Assembly: GCA_001275005.1 (NCBI GenBank)
Contig: JWZX01001807.1
Location: 1 to 25,718, forward strand
Direction of reading: 5' to 3'
DNA length: 25,718 nt
Source: Chrysochromulina tobinii
Lineage: Eukaryota; Haptophyta; Prymnesiales; Chrysochromulinaceae
Under the pieces are notes generated by a model that was not told the DNA's origin, did no database searches, and saw nothing but the letters and a program-made list of their open reading frames with translations. Below are positions 25,508 to 25,718 of the stretch, piece after piece. Each line of letters opens with the position of its first letter. The stretch's first letter is position 1. Position numbers and translations under genes: made by a program.

Positions 25508-25718
25508 ATGCATGTCGAGCAGCGCGTTCGCGTGCGTGGGCGTGAGGGCGAGGAGGTCGAGTGGTCACGCAAGGCAGCGCGGCGAGCGGGGCGACTCAAT
25601 GATTGGCTCAACGACCTCGATCCGTCTGAAGACACCGTCTTCCCCATAAACGAGACGGCCACAACCGTGCTGCGCACACTTGGGGCAATGTGCGAAAAAG
25701 ACGATTGGTCAGCCTCAA
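25508..25718 (+). CDS. Skp1/BTB-like protein, N-terminal part (right edge)
   Basis: From ATG 25508 the frame stays open for 70 codons to the window edge. It reads VRGREGEEVEWSRKAARRAG, then RLNDWLNDLDPSEDTVFPIN and ETATTVLRTLGAMCEKDD. The order (short beta strand with E-E-V, a Ser before a helix, an acidic loop, FPI then a helix ending in LGAMCEKDD) matches the N-terminal POZ fold of Skp1, whose equivalent is iPLpNV..k.LekvieYC. Skp1 links F-box proteins to cullin in SCF ubiquitin ligases. The upstream frame is open without an ATG. The C-terminal F-box-binding half is outside the window, so a BTB or elongin-C relative cannot be excluded. Confidence 0.6.
   Translation, partial: MHVEQRVRVRGREGEEVEWSRKAARRAGRLNDWLNDLDPSEDTVFPINETATTVLRTLGAMCEKDDWSAS

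Noticed and set aside
25474-25677. 67-codon minus frame at the right edge
   Set aside because: Opposite strand of the Skp1-like frame, which has much better protein character.

Overview
The window is nuclear DNA of a GC-rich, photosynthetic protist. Three things show this: genes with short GT-AG introns on both strands; eukaryote-only proteins (centrin, a GRIP-domain golgin, a Skp1-like protein); and plastid proteins (ferredoxin:thioredoxin reductase, a CSP41-type protein) whose N-termini read as a signal peptide followed by an A/S-F transit motif, the presequence type of red secondary plastids. A haptophyte is my best guess. A pelagophyte or dinoflagellate cannot be excluded from sequence alone.

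Layout, left to right. 1-1800 is poorly coding: an 88-bp inverted duplication with SAM-like coding fragments, then a dense cluster of GCACTGC/GCAGTGC palindromes. 1804-3906 (+) is a membrane-anchored LRR protein kinase in four exons. 4170-4673 (-) centrin and 4830-5345 (+) plastid FTR catalytic chain diverge from a 156-bp spacer. 5762-10401 (-) is a very long Ala/Glu-rich golgin with a GRIP domain (3 exons). 10776-11927 and 12194-12844 (+) are unrecognised proteins. 13512-14222 (-) is a ferredoxin/DnaJ-type zinc-finger fusion. 14518-16225 (-) is 6-phosphogluconate dehydrogenase with an acylation-like N-terminus, divergent from a two-EF-hand protein (16448-17271, +). 17652-19542 (+) is an SGNH-hydrolase-like protein, 19772-21516 (+) a CSP41-like epimerase-fold protein in four exons, 21784-23130 (+) a second SGNH/PC-esterase-like protein, 23686-25332 (-) a TylF-type methyltransferase with a Cys-rich insert, and 25508 to the right edge (+) the start of a Skp1-like protein.

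The most unusual signal is in the introns. Most introns of the kinase, golgin and CSP41 genes end in variants of one 20-nt sequence, YTGATKRYCTCCCTCATCAG, often preceded by CTGATTGCC-like or other minisatellite repeats. In at least five cases the intron begins with a copy of the start of the NEXT exon (up to 34 nt, about 90% identical). This looks like introner-type intron gain, or intron gain by tandem duplication around an AG|GT. One antisense copy of the same 20-mer sits in frame inside the kinase coding sequence.

The genes do not form one pathway. They are ordinary neighbours on a eukaryotic chromosome: plastid redox/RNA functions, flagellar/centriolar calcium proteins, Golgi and sugar or acyl modification enzymes. 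Exon joins are inferred by reading frame and protein-family fit, not from transcripts.
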